55,111 bases of DNA from assembly GCA_003137095.1 (NCBI GenBank), contig PLET01000101.1, positions 65,736-120,846 on the forward strand. The letters are read 5' to 3'. Position 1 is the stretch's first letter. Each line of letters starts with the position of its first letter. Positions 1 through 8,173 of the stretch are shown here, piece by piece. Below the pieces are notes generated by a model. That model saw only the letters and a program-made list of their open reading frames with translations. It was not told the origin of the DNA and did no database searches. The position numbers and the translations under genes are program-made. This DNA is from Gammaproteobacteria bacterium. GTDB taxonomy: Bacteria; Pseudomonadota; Gammaproteobacteria; Steroidobacterales; Steroidobacteraceae.

Positions 1-1
1 C

Positions 2-388
2 AAGTGCGGCTTCACGCCGCAGTACGCCGGGCTCGAGGCCTTGTACCGCAAGTATCACGGCCGCGGCCTCGAGGTGCTGGGATTTCCCTGCGATCAATTC
101 GGCCATCAGGAGCCCGGCGATGAGGCTGCGATCAAGAGCTTCTGTTCTTTGACCTACGGCGTGAGCTTCCCGATGTTTGCCAAGATCGAGGTCAACGGCG
201 CGCAGGCCCACCCCTTGTTCAAATATCTGAAGGAGGCCCGGCCCGGCCTGCTGGGCAGCGAGGCCATCAAGTGGAATTTCACCAAATTTCTGGTCGGCCG
301 GGACGGCGTGCCGATCATGCGCTTTGCACCCACCGACAAGCCGGAGAATCTCGAGGCCGACGTCGAAGCCGCACTGGGTTCCGTCTGA
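2..388 (+). CDS. Glutathione peroxidase family protein, 3' part
   Basis: Thiol peroxidase of the glutathione peroxidase family, which reduces hydroperoxides in the cytoplasm, usually with thioredoxin as electron donor in bacteria. Only the last 128 codons are present; the 5' end lies outside the window. The fragment opens at KCGFTPQY, where the Cys takes the place of the selenocysteine of animal enzymes. GFPCDQFG holds the second conserved Cys, and WNFTKFLV carries the conserved Trp and Asn of the active site. It ends with TGA two bases before the deaminase gene, so the two are probably co-transcribed. Family assignment is secure; the physiological reductant is inferred. Confidence 0.93.
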   Translation, partial: KCGFTPQYAGLEALYRKYHGRGLEVLGFPCDQFGHQEPGDEAAIKSFCSLTYGVSFPMFAKIEVNGAQAHPLFKYLKEARPGLLGSEAIKWNFTKFLVGRDGVPIMRFAPTDKPENLEADVEAALGSV

Positions 389-390
389 CG

Positions 391-843
391 ATGACCCATC
401 ACCAGGACATGCTCGACGTCGCCATCCAGGAAGCCCGCTTGGGCCTGGCGGAGGGCGGCATCCCCATCGGCGCGGCGCTGTTCCACCGCGACGGCACCCT
501 GCTCGGCCGCGGGCACAACCGGCGCATCCAGGAAGACGACCCCTCGGTGCACGGCGAGACCGATGCGTTCCGCAAGGCCGGACGCCAGCGGCGCTACCAG
601 GACACCATCATGGTCACCACGCTTGCGCCCTGCTGGTATTGCAGCGGACTCATCCGGCAGTTTCGCATCATGACGGTGATCGTCGGCGAGTCGCGCACCT
701 TTCACGGCGGCATCGACTGGCTGCGCGCGCACGGGGTCGAGGTCATCGACTTGGGCTCCGCCGAATGCGAACGCCTGCTCGCCTCGTTCATCGAGCGCAA
801 CCCCGAGGTGTGGAACGAGGATATCGGTGAATGCGGGCCGTGA
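391..843 (+). CDS. Cytosine deaminase, yeast FCY1-like nucleoside deaminase family
   Basis: Predicted zinc-dependent deaminase converting cytosine to uracil for pyrimidine salvage. The 150-residue protein has the cytidine-deaminase-fold zinc site: HGE (His54, Glu56) and PCWYC (Cys81, Cys84). It resembles the fungal FCY1 type rather than the amidohydrolase CodA of E. coli: it has a VVGE-like strand (VIVGE, 97-100) and a C-terminal WNEDIGE segment. The Asp there (Asp144) corresponds to a substrate-recognition Asp of the yeast enzyme. The ATG at 391 directly follows the peroxidase stop. The 3' end overlaps the HAD gene by 13 bp, implying an operon. A guanine deaminase or another small-base deaminase is the main alternative. 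Confidence 0.85.
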   Translation: MTHHQDMLDVAIQEARLGLAEGGIPIGAALFHRDGTLLGRGHNRRIQEDDPSVHGETDAFRKAGRQRRYQDTIMVTTLAPCWYCSGLIRQFRIMTVIVGESRTFHGGIDWLRAHGVEVIDLGSAECERLLASFIERNPEVWNEDIGECGP

Positions 844-1460
844 AGCCGCTCAGCATTCCGCACGGCGACTTCGGCGGCTACATCTTCGATTGCGACGGCA
901 CACTGGCCGACACCATGCCGCTGCATCACCGCGCCTGGACGCGGCTGGTCGCCGAATACGGCGGATCCTTCGACGAGGAGACCTTTTACCGGCTGGGCGG
1001 CCGGCCGACCGCGCGCATCCTCGAGCAGCTGCGCGACCAGCAGGGGCTCGAGATCAGCGACGTCGCGGCGGCCGTCGTGCGCAAGGAGCATTATTTCCTG
1101 GAGCTCATGCACGAAGTCAGGCCCATAGAGCCCGTGATCGAGTTCGCGCGGCGCTGGCACAGCGTCAGGCCGCTGGCGGTGGCATCGGGCGGAATGCGCC
1201 GGTACGTGGAAATGACGCTGGATGCCATCGGCATCAAGGGGCTGTTCGATGCGCTGGTCTGCGTGGAGGATTGCAGCCGCGGCAAGCCCAACCCGGATCC
1301 GTTCCTGGAGGCGGCGCGGCGGCTCGGCGTGCCGGCGGGCGAGTGCCTGGTGTTCGAGGACAGTCCGCTCGGCATTCAGGCAGCCGAGGCGGCGGGCATG
1401 CAATGGGTGCTGGTGCCGCGCTATGCCGGTTCCGGTACGGCCTTCGGATCGACCCCATAA
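831..1460 (+). CDS. HAD-superfamily sugar phosphatase, beta-phosphoglucomutase-like
   Basis: Haloacid-dehalogenase hydrolase of 209 residues in the subfamily of beta-phosphoglucomutases and YqaB-type sugar-phosphate phosphatases. Motif I is DCDGT (nucleophile Asp20, general acid Asp22), followed by a helical cap. Motif II is the Ser of VASGG, motif III the Lys of GKPNPDPF, and motif IV the acidic pair in FEDSPLGI. All catalytic residues are present. The start overlaps the end of the deaminase gene by 13 bp. The last 40 bp overlap the tail of the convergent DUF805 gene. The substrate cannot be read from sequence; a phosphatase for small sugar phosphates is more likely than a mutase. Confidence 0.88.
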   Translation: MRAVKPLSIPHGDFGGYIFDCDGTLADTMPLHHRAWTRLVAEYGGSFDEETFYRLGGRPTARILEQLRDQQGLEISDVAAAVVRKEHYFLELMHEVRPIEPVIEFARRWHSVRPLAVASGGMRRYVEMTLDAIGIKGLFDALVCVEDCSRGKPNPDPFLEAARRLGVPAGECLVFEDSPLGIQAAEAAGMQWVLVPRYAGSGTAFGSTP

Positions 1461-1798
1461 TCGTTGTTGCCCGCGGTGCCGCCGGATACGAGGAAGAACA
1501 GCAGCACCAGCGCGCCGATGAGCGGCACGAAGGAGATGAGCAGCCACCAACCGCTGCGATTGGTGTCGTGCAGCCGCCGCACCCCAACGGCGACGCTGGG
1601 GATGAGCACGGCGAGGGAATACAGACCGCCCAGCAAGCCCATCGATGAGCCGGCGGCCACCAGGCCGGCCTGGCGGTCGATGACGGTCAGCACGATGGCG
1701 ATCAGCAGGTTGAACAGGACGAAGAACCAATATTCCTTGCGGCGCGCGCGGCCGCCGAAAACCGCATATTGGCGCAGGACCTGCCGGTACCAATTCAT
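1421..1798 (-). CDS. DUF805 family membrane protein
   Basis: Small inner-membrane protein of 125 residues in the DUF805 (YhaH/YhaI) family, of unknown function. It shows the family hallmarks: an N-terminal FGGRARRKEYWFF segment, two to three hydrophobic helices, the RRLHDTNRSGWW motif between helices, and a final hydrophobic helix before NNDYG. Length is typical. The 3' end overlaps the HAD phosphatase by 40 bp in convergent orientation, so both C-termini are encoded by the same DNA. No functional link to its neighbours is evident. Confidence 0.88.
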   Translation of the reverse strand: MNWYRQVLRQYAVFGGRARRKEYWFFVLFNLLIAIVLTVIDRQAGLVAAGSSMGLLGGLYSLAVLIPSVAVGVRRLHDTNRSGWWLLISFVPLIGALVLLFFLVSGGTAGNNDYGVDPKAVPEPA

Positions 1799-1952
1799 GA
1801 TGCCACCTTCATTGACGCCGGATCAGTTTGCACCCGCGCCCACGCCCTGGTCAAAATTTCGTCACATGGCGCAAGATATTGATTGTCGTCACGGAATTGG
1901 CGCCCCGACTCAGCTTGTCCACAGGGTTATCCCACGGGATTGGGGATAGAGG

Positions 1953-3338
1953 GTGCGGGACAAGCTGAAGCGCCCGCTGCGCCTCAAGGACTTGGTGCTC
2001 GCCCAGGTGCTCACCGTGGTGGGCAGCTCCTGGGTGGGCATCGCCGCCGGCGTGGGGCGGGCGCAGTTCGTGGTGTGGCTGTCGGCGTTCGTGCTGTTCT
2101 ATGCGCCCATGGCGGTCGCGGTATACCACCTGAATCGCGAGATGCCGCTCGAGGGCGGCCTGTACGAATGGGCGCGCCGCTCGTTCGGCGACACCGTGGG
2201 ATTCATGACGGCGTGGAATATCTGGGCCTACGCGCTCAGCTCCATCGCGACCATCCTGTTCCAGATACCGAGCGAATTGGCCTATATGATCGGGCCCGCG
2301 GCGGCGGGCCTGCCCGAGAATCATGCCCTGGTGTATGCACTGCTCGCGATGATCGTGGCGCTGCTGACCCTGACCGCCGTGCGCGGCCTGAGCCTCGGCC
2401 GATGGATCCACAACGTGGGCGGCATGGCGATGCTGACGGTGTTCGCGCTGCTGATCGGCGCGCCGCTGTGGACCCGGCTCATGGGTTCGCCGTTGCGCTA
2501 TGCACCGTTCGCGCTGCATCTGCCGCCCACTGATCCGACCTCCCTCGCGCTGCTCGGTCAGGTGCTGTTCGCCGCCTCGGGGCTCGAATATATCGCCATC
2601 ATGGCCGGCGAGACCCAGGCGGCGGAGAGTGCCATCGGCCGCTCGGTGGTGGTGGCGACGCCGGTCATTCTCATCATGTTCGTGCTGGGCACGGCATCGG
2701 TGGTGAGCCTGCACGAACTGCACGCCGGCACGCCGATCAACTACGTCGCGCCCATTCCGCAAACCCTCACCCTGGCGTTCGGCGGCGGCGGCGCGGCGGC
2801 GCTGATCGCCAAGTGCGCCATCCTGCTGCTGCAGATCCGCATCCTGGGTGCGGCGAGCTTTCTGTTCACCGGTGCGACCCGCCTGCCCATGACGGCTGGA
2901 TGGGATCATCTGATCCCGGCGTGGTTCACGCGGCTGCATCCGCGCTTCATGACGCCCGTGAACTCGATCTACGTCACCGGCGCGGTCATCGCCCTGCTGC
3001 TGGTGCTGGGCAGCGCCGGGGTGCGCGCGGCGGAGGCCTTCGGCCTTCTGAACGATGCGAGCTCGGAGTTCTATGCGCTCGCGTATCTGGCCATGTTTCT
3101 GATTCCCATCTGCGGGGCGAAGCGCGTGCGCGAACGCCTGCCGCGCTGGGTGGCGCCGGTGTGCGCCGCCGGCGTGGCCGCGATCGTGTTCGTGCTGGTG
3201 ATGAACGCGTATCCCTTCGTCGAGGTGCAAAGCCCGGGGCTGTTCGCCCTGAAGGTCACCGGAACGATCGTGCTGGTGAACGCTCTCGGGTATGGGTTCT
3301 ACCGTTCGCGGGCGCTTCGGGCCGTCCGCGCCGGATGA
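1953..3338 (+). CDS. APC-superfamily amino acid permease
   Basis: Inner-membrane secondary transporter of 461 residues with about 12 hydrophobic helices. It belongs to the amino acid-polyamine-organocation superfamily. The N-terminal helix keeps the SSWVGIAAGVGRAQ loop in place of the usual G-[SA]-G-I signature, and EGGLYEWARRSFGD is the conserved loop after helix 2. The GTG start at 1953 follows a purine-rich GGGGATAGAGG. Substrate is unknown; amino acids or polyamines are likely. The 3' end overlaps the convergent DUF4124-like gene by 83 bp, a large overlap. Confidence 0.85.
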   Translation: MRDKLKRPLRLKDLVLAQVLTVVGSSWVGIAAGVGRAQFVVWLSAFVLFYAPMAVAVYHLNREMPLEGGLYEWARRSFGDTVGFMTAWNIWAYALSSIATILFQIPSELAYMIGPAAAGLPENHALVYALLAMIVALLTLTAVRGLSLGRWIHNVGGMAMLTVFALLIGAPLWTRLMGSPLRYAPFALHLPPTDPTSLALLGQVLFAASGLEYIAIMAGETQAAESAIGRSVVVATPVILIMFVLGTASVVSLHELHAGTPINYVAPIPQTLTLAFGGGGAAALIAKCAILLLQIRILGAASFLFTGATRLPMTAGWDHLIPAWFTRLHPRFMTPVNSIYVTGAVIALLLVLGSAGVRAAEAFGLLNDASSEFYALAYLAMFLIPICGAKRVRERLPRWVAPVCAAGVAAIVFVLVMNAYPFVEVQSPGLFALKVTGTIVLVNALGYGFYRSRALRAVRAG

Positions 3339-3825
3339 GGGGCGCCGGGTAGAGCACCACGACGCCGTTCGCAGCCTGCCCGGTGTCCTCCTGATCGGCT
3401 GCCGGTGCATAGCCTGCGTCCGGCGGCGGGAGCCATGCCGGATTGTCCGGTCGGCGCGGCACCGCGGTGGCCGCCATGGTGTTGACTTCGCGGATTTCAT
3501 GAATGGCGGCGCGCTCGCCGCAGGGCGCATCGGAGAAGGTGCGCGTGCCGTTCGATTCGCATTCCCAGACCTGATCGGTGGGCAGCGTCGGTGCGGCGGG
3601 ATGCAGCGCAACCGCCGCGGCGGTGTCGAGCACCGCAGGCGGCGCCGGCGGCGGAAACACCGGTGCGGGATCCGCGGCGCGGGTCGGCGCGGGTGCCTCG
3701 GCGATGGCGGCCGGCACGGACAGCGGCCGGTGGCTGGCGCTGATGCCGAGCGCCATGGCCACGGCGGCGGTGAGCAGGCCGCCGAAAATCCACGGGAACA
3801 GATCGGTGTCGCCGTCGTTGACCAT
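3256..3825 (-). CDS. DUF4124-like domain protein, membrane-anchored
   Basis: A 189-residue protein with one N-terminal hydrophobic helix (about residues 10-28), then a Pro/Ala-rich linker. A short domain containing VWECESNGTRTFSDAPCG follows, matching the WxC...G...FSDxPC pattern of DUF4124-like proteins common in gammaproteobacteria. Topology suggests a periplasmic domain anchored in the inner membrane. Function is unknown. The arginine-rich tail lies within the last 83 bp of the convergent permease, so the natural C-terminus may be shorter in relatives. It is divergent from the TPR gene with 73 bp between starts. Confidence 0.7.
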   Translation of the reverse strand: MVNDGDTDLFPWIFGGLLTAAVAMALGISASHRPLSVPAAIAEAPAPTRAADPAPVFPPPAPPAVLDTAAAVALHPAAPTLPTDQVWECESNGTRTFSDAPCGERAAIHEIREVNTMAATAVPRRPDNPAWLPPPDAGYAPAADQEDTGQAANGVVVLYPAPLIRRGRPEAPANGRTHTRERSPARSFR

Positions 3826-3898
3826 GACCGCATTCTCATGCCGCCGGCCGATGATGGCAACCGACGCACCAATTTGGTTTTACAATGCCGCAGTGACC

Positions 3899-5593
3899 AT
3901 GATCCAGTCCCCGCTGACGGCCCTCGCCCTGATCCTGCTGACCTCGGGTTTTGCGGTGCAGCACAGCGCCGATTCGACTGCCCGGGCGGCAGCCGGGCCG
4001 ATGGCCGACGCGCCGACGCCTGCGCAGGAACGCCTGGGCACCGTGTCCTTTGCAGTTACGTGCGCCGCCGCGCAGCAGGCCGCCTTCAGTCGCGGCGTGG
4101 CGCTGCTGCATGACTTTTGGTACGACGAGGCACGACCGCAATTCGAACGCGTCGCCGCCGCCGACCCGTCCTGCGCCATGGCGCATTGGGGGATCGCGAT
4201 GAGCGTGTTCCACCAGATCTGGGACCGCCCGGACGAGGCGGCGATGGCGCTCGGGTGGCGCGAGATCACGGCTGCGCAGGCCCATCCGGCGCGGAGTGCG
4301 CGCGAGCGCGGGTACATCGCGGCGCTCGAGGGCTTTTACCGGCCGGATGGGCGGCGCGGGTATCCGATGCGCATCCGGGCCTATGCCGATGCCATGGCGG
4401 GGCTGTACCGCCATCATCCGCAGGACATCGACGCCGGTGCCTTTTATGCGCTGTCGCTGCTCGCCGCTGAAGCGCCCGATGACACCAGTCTGATCCCGGA
4501 GCGCACGGCCCTTTCGGTGCTCGAACCGCTGTTCGCGCGCCATCCCGATCATCCGGGCGTGGTGCATTACATCATCCATGCCTGCGACACGCCGGCGCTC
4601 GCCGGGCAGGGCCTGGCGGCGGCGCGCCTGTATGGGCGGATCGCCCCATCCGGACCGCATGCGGTGCACATGCCGGGGCACATCTTCGCGCGCCTGGGGA
4701 TGTGGCAGCCGGACATCGACGCCAATCTGGCCTCGGTGGCCGCCTCGCACGCCGCAGCGGCGCGCCATCTAAGCGGCGTCATGGATCAATTCCACGCGGA
4801 TGACTTTCTGCTGTACGCCTATCTGCAGAGCGGCCAGGAGCTGCGCGCTCGCGCGATCATGGAGGACGCCGCCGCCGCGCTCGGGCAGCTGCAGGGCATG
4901 TCGAACATGGCCGATAACTACATGACCGGCATGTTCCCGTACTATCACACCAAGTTTCCGGTGTTCTATGCCCTCGAGATGCGCGATTGGAATTCCGCGG
5001 CGGCGCTCGAGCCGGTCGCGGACGCCACGCCGGACGCCCAGACCCTGACCTACTGGGCGCGCGCCGTGGCCGACGGGCATATGCACCGGGCGGAGCGCGC
5101 GCGCGCCGACCTCGCCGCCTACGATGCGCTGATGGAGCGGGTGAAAAAAGGCCGCCATGCCTACTACGCCGATTCCACCGGCGCGCGCATCAAGCGCGGC
5201 GAAATGCTGGCGTGGATCGCCTTCGCGCAGGGCGATGCCGCCGCGTCGGCCAAGGCCATGCGCGACTGCGCCGATCTGCAGGACAAGGTGGGCCAGGGCG
5301 AGGTGGATATCCCCGCACGCGAGATGCTCGCGGACATCCTGCTCGAAGCGGGACAGCCGCAGGCGGCGCTCGCCGAATATGCCGCCGACCTGAAACTCAG
5401 CCCGAAACGCTTCAACGGTCTGTTCAATGCGGGCCGCGCCGCCGAAGCGGCCGGCGACACGGCGGATGCGAAGCGCTATTACAGTCTGCTGCTCGAGGTC
5501 ACCGGGGACGGTGCGCATTCCGGCCGGCCGGAGTTCGAGCAGGCCAAGCGTTTTCTCGCGGCGAATCTGGCGGCGAATCCGGCGGCGAATTGA
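3899..5593 (+). CDS. Exported tetratricopeptide-repeat protein
   Basis: A 564-residue protein starting with a probable signal peptide (hydrophobic segment around ALALILLTSGFAVQ). The rest is helical, with TPR-like units: ARPQFERVAAADPSCAMAHWGIAM near the N-terminus, and further pairs near residues 480-550 (AALAEYAADLKLSPKRFNGLFNAG, AAEAAGDTADAKRYYSLL). Relatives are annotated only as TPR repeat proteins. I chose the ATG at 3899; a GTG two codons upstream is an alternative. It probably acts in the periplasm as a protein-interaction scaffold, but no partner is visible nearby. Confidence 0.82.
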   Translation: MIQSPLTALALILLTSGFAVQHSADSTARAAAGPMADAPTPAQERLGTVSFAVTCAAAQQAAFSRGVALLHDFWYDEARPQFERVAAADPSCAMAHWGIAMSVFHQIWDRPDEAAMALGWREITAAQAHPARSARERGYIAALEGFYRPDGRRGYPMRIRAYADAMAGLYRHHPQDIDAGAFYALSLLAAEAPDDTSLIPERTALSVLEPLFARHPDHPGVVHYIIHACDTPALAGQGLAAARLYGRIAPSGPHAVHMPGHIFARLGMWQPDIDANLASVAASHAAAARHLSGVMDQFHADDFLLYAYLQSGQELRARAIMEDAAAALGQLQGMSNMADNYMTGMFPYYHTKFPVFYALEMRDWNSAAALEPVADATPDAQTLTYWARAVADGHMHRAERARADLAAYDALMERVKKGRHAYYADSTGARIKRGEMLAWIAFAQGDAAASAKAMRDCADLQDKVGQGEVDIPAREMLADILLEAGQPQAALAEYAADLKLSPKRFNGLFNAGRAAEAAGDTADAKRYYSLLLEVTGDGAHSGRPEFEQAKRFLAANLAANPAAN

Positions 5594-5628
5594 GCGCCGC
5601 GCAGGGACCTCGCCGCGGCGCAGTAGCG

Positions 5629-5645
5629 GCGTTTTGCGAAAACGC
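5629..5645. repeat. Inverted repeat between TPR gene and rcnB
   Basis: A 7-bp perfect inverted repeat (GCGTTTT / AAAACGC, three-base loop) in the 95-bp gap, ending 43 bases before the rcnB start. It could be part of a terminator or an operator for rcnB. There is no U-tract, so neither role is certain. Confidence 0.35.
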
Positions 5646-5688
5646 GCCATCCGGCCTATGATTTCGGCGCCGAACAAATCAGGAGACC

Positions 5689-6177
5689 ATGATGCGTTCA
5701 TTGATGATCGGTTTGACTCTGGGGACCGCACTCGTTCTGGCAGGGCAGGCCGCGGTCGCCCAGGAGCATGAACATGGGGGCGGGGGCGAGCATGGGGGCG
5801 GGACCCATCCGGCTCCGCATCCGCCCGAGCAGCATGCCGGTCCCACGCATTATCAGCGGGTCACGGAACCCAAGGGCTGGAACTCCCGTCCCGCCGAGGT
5901 GGATCGCGGCGCCTATCAGCACAACTTCCAGGCGGCGCGCAGCTACAAAATCGGCCCCTATCATCGGCCACCGGGCTGGGCCGCACGACGCTGGGGCTAT
6001 GGCGATATCCTACCGCGCGCCTATTGGGCCGCTCCCTATCTGCTGGCCGACTACTGGCTGTTCGCCCTCGAGGTGCCGCCCGCGGGCTATGAATGGGTGC
6101 GCGTCGGTGCCGATGCGCTGCTCGTGAGCATCGCCACCGGCGAGGTGCTGCAGGCCGAATACGGCGTGTTCGGCTGA
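5689..6177 (+). CDS. RcnB family periplasmic protein
   Basis: A 162-residue exported protein with a signal peptide (cleavage likely after AAVAQ). A His/Gly-rich stretch with several EHxHGGG-type repeats follows, and then the RcnB C-terminal domain with its characteristic GYEWVRVGADALLVSIATG. E. coli RcnB modulates nickel/cobalt export together with RcnA. The His-rich region here is consistent with metal binding, but no rcnA is present in the window. An AGGAG sits four bases before ATG 5689; ATG 5692 is an alternative. Family call is firm, metal specificity inferred. Confidence 0.85.
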   Translation: MMRSLMIGLTLGTALVLAGQAAVAQEHEHGGGGEHGGGTHPAPHPPEQHAGPTHYQRVTEPKGWNSRPAEVDRGAYQHNFQAARSYKIGPYHRPPGWAARRWGYGDILPRAYWAAPYLLADYWLFALEVPPAGYEWVRVGADALLVSIATGEVLQAEYGVFG

Positions 6178-6193
6178 ACCTTCGGACCTGATC

Positions 6194-6225
6194 GGTCGCC
6201 GCGCGCAGGCCGGCGCGCGGCGACC
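6194..6225. terminator. Strong GC hairpin after rcnB
   Basis: Perfect 13-bp stem (6194-6206 pairing with 6213-6225) with a six-base loop, 16 bases after the rcnB stop and 14 bases before the CBS gene start. No U-tract follows, so it is a candidate termination or mRNA-stabilising hairpin rather than a textbook intrinsic terminator. Confidence 0.5.
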
Positions 6226-6239
6226 ATCGTACCCGACGC

Positions 6240-6659
6240 ATGCCATTGCGAAACATCATGACGTCGCGGGTGGTCACCGTCGACATGGACGATCGATTGT
6301 CCGTGGTCAAGGACATCTTCGATGCCATGAAATTCCACCACCTGTTGGTGGTTGATTCGGACGGCAAATTGGGGGGCGTGGTCTCGGACCGCGATCTGCT
6401 CAAGGCGCTGAGCCCCTTCGTGGGCACCGCCGCCGAGACCGCGCGCGACGTTGCCACCTTGAACCGGCGCGTGCATCAGATCATGAGCCGCAAGCCCATC
6501 ACCCTGCCGCCGGATGCGTCGATCGCCGAGGCGGTCCGGCTGATTCTCGAGCACCGCATCAGCTGCATTCCGGTGGTCGATGCGCACTTTCGTCCGGTGG
6601 GCATCCTCAGCTGGCGCGACATTCTGCGTTCCTACGACGGCGCCGCCGGCGCGAATTAG
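6240..6659 (+). CDS. Two-CBS-domain protein
   Basis: A 139-residue soluble protein made of a tandem pair of CBS domains (about residues 5-60 and 75-135). Both domains show the classical pattern: IMTSRVVTVDMDDRL opening the first and IMSRKPITLPPDASI opening the second. Each closes with the ...VVD...VGxxSxRD strand-helix (GGVVSDRDLL and VGILSWRDIL). Stand-alone CBS pairs usually bind adenine nucleotides and regulate partner proteins. The partner here is unknown. Its TAG stop overlaps the TAA of the convergent glycosidase within a shared TTAG. No clear Shine-Dalgarno precedes the start. Confidence 0.9.
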   Translation: MPLRNIMTSRVVTVDMDDRLSVVKDIFDAMKFHHLLVVDSDGKLGGVVSDRDLLKALSPFVGTAAETARDVATLNRRVHQIMSRKPITLPPDASIAEAVRLILEHRISCIPVVDAHFRPVGILSWRDILRSYDGAAGAN

Positions 6660-8173
6660 CGCGGCGGCTTCGCGGGCGGTATTTCCAGCACCGCCAAACC
6701 GCGGGGCGGCACCACCACCTGCCACCGGCCGTCGACCGCGGAGAGGGTCTGTGGCGGCGGCAATTGCGCGGCGGCCTTCAGCTGCCCGATCTGCGCGGGC
6801 GTGGGTGAGGACGGGCGCCCGAGGGACTCGTAGGCCGCGAGCACGTTGCCGTGATCGGCATCCAGGCGCCACAGCTGCGCGTCGGCAGCGGTCTGCGCGG
6901 CCCGGATCTCGAAGCGCTTCGGCGCCTCCGGCACGCTCGCGCCGCGCTGCCGCTCGCCTGCGGGCGGCGTGTAATTCCACAGGGCGATCGCCAGTGTGCC
7001 ATCGGCACGCGCCGTCACCAGCGCACCGTCCGTATCGGCGACCAGACGGTCGCCGAGCTTGTGCAGCAGCGCAAAGGCGTTGAAGGCGGGCTTGGGGATG
7101 CCGCGCTCGGCCAGCAGCCCGTAGCCGCCGTAGAACGGCGTTTTGACCACGCCCTGTTCCTCGAAGACATCCGAGAACGACCAATAGCTCATCATGTCCG
7201 CGAGGCCGGCGCATTGGCGGATGGTCTGTGCCAGCCACGGGCCCATGTACACCGAGTCGGTGACCTGCGGCTCGTTGGCGTAGCTGGCGTTGAACTCGCT
7301 CAGGATGAACGGCAGCGCCGGTTGGCGCGAATGCAAGATCTCCTCGTGCACCTTCCGCACGGCGCGGCACACCATTTGATCGCGCGGCACCTCGGCGCGG
7401 ATGCCGAGCACGTTGGCCGCCGTGTCGTTGCCGTAGACATGGCTGGAGACGAAGTCCACCGGCACGCCCTGCTCGTGCGTATGCCGCAGGAATGCGCTCA
7501 CCCACGCCGCCTGCGCGGTGGCCGGGCCGCCGACGCGCAGCCGCGGGCTCACGGACTTCAGGGCGCGCGCCGTGTGGTCGTACAGCGTGAAGTACGTCGC
7601 CTGCTTCGGCCTGCCGCCCCAGAAGTCGATGTTGGGCTCGTTCCACACCTCGAAATACCAGCCCGAGACCTCCTCGATGCCGTAGCGCTGCACCAGATGC
7701 GCGGCGAACCGGCGCACCAGGTCATCCCACTGCTCATAGCTCTTCGGGGGCGCGCGGTTGGGCCGGTACCAGAAGGGCACCACGCTGCGCCTATCGGCGC
7801 TGAGCAGCGCCGGCATGAAGCTGATCTCCACGAAGGGGCGGATCCCGTTCTCGAGCAGCCCATCGTAGATCTGATCCACATAGGAGAAGTTGTATGTCAA
7901 CCGGCCGTGGGACGCGCCCACCAGCCCGACCTCGTCGTGAAAGATGTTGTGGAAGCGCACGAAGCGAAAATCGGTCGCCGCCGCGACCGCCCGCAGATCC
8001 TGACGGTAGCTGTCGCGCAGCGAGAGAATTGCGCGGCCGGAGCCGAACATGCGTTCCCAGGAATGCGGGAAGGGCCGCTGCGGCGCATCGGCCGCAATGT
8101 TCAGGATCTGCGGCGGCGCGTCCGCCGCCGCAGCCGGACCGGCGAGCAGCAGCGCCGCCAGCCAGATCCTCAC
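6656..8173 (-). CDS. Glycoside hydrolase family 39-like, exported
   Basis: Predicted retaining glycosidase of 505 residues, related to GH39 beta-xylosidases and alpha-L-iduronidases. A signal peptide (LAALLLAGPAAAADA) indicates export. EVWNEPN carries the candidate acid/base Glu179 and FILSEFNAS the candidate nucleophile Glu293, both in clan-A TIM-barrel positions; a beta-sandwich-like tail follows. The GTG start at 8173 forms a GTGA overlap with the stop of the MFS gene, so it is translationally coupled. An alternative start further upstream would run through the MFS gene in another frame and is unlikely. It is the last gene of the xsc operon, an unusual setting. Substrate is unknown. Confidence 0.83.
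   Translation of the reverse strand: MRIWLAALLLAGPAAAADAPPQILNIAADAPQRPFPHSWERMFGSGRAILSLRDSYRQDLRAVAAATDFRFVRFHNIFHDEVGLVGASHGRLTYNFSYVDQIYDGLLENGIRPFVEISFMPALLSADRRSVVPFWYRPNRAPPKSYEQWDDLVRRFAAHLVQRYGIEEVSGWYFEVWNEPNIDFWGGRPKQATYFTLYDHTARALKSVSPRLRVGGPATAQAAWVSAFLRHTHEQGVPVDFVSSHVYGNDTAANVLGIRAEVPRDQMVCRAVRKVHEEILHSRQPALPFILSEFNASYANEPQVTDSVYMGPWLAQTIRQCAGLADMMSYWSFSDVFEEQGVVKTPFYGGYGLLAERGIPKPAFNAFALLHKLGDRLVADTDGALVTARADGTLAIALWNYTPPAGERQRGASVPEAPKRFEIRAAQTAADAQLWRLDADHGNVLAAYESLGRPSSPTPAQIGQLKAAAQLPPPQTLSAVDGRWQVVVPPRGLAVLEIPPAKPPR

Noticed and set aside
1915..1923. TTGTCCACA resembling a DnaA box, with a nearby TTATCCCAC
   Set aside because: Single imperfect match, no cluster and no origin-linked genes such as dnaA or dnaN nearby.
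1851..3872. 673-codon leftward open frame across the permease
   Set aside because: Low-complexity Arg/His-rich product with no motifs, overlapping a convincing permease on the other strand.
3578..3898. 5' extension of the TPR gene
   Set aside because: The extended part is Ala/Gly-rich and overlaps the DUF4124-like gene; a proper signal peptide starts at 3899.
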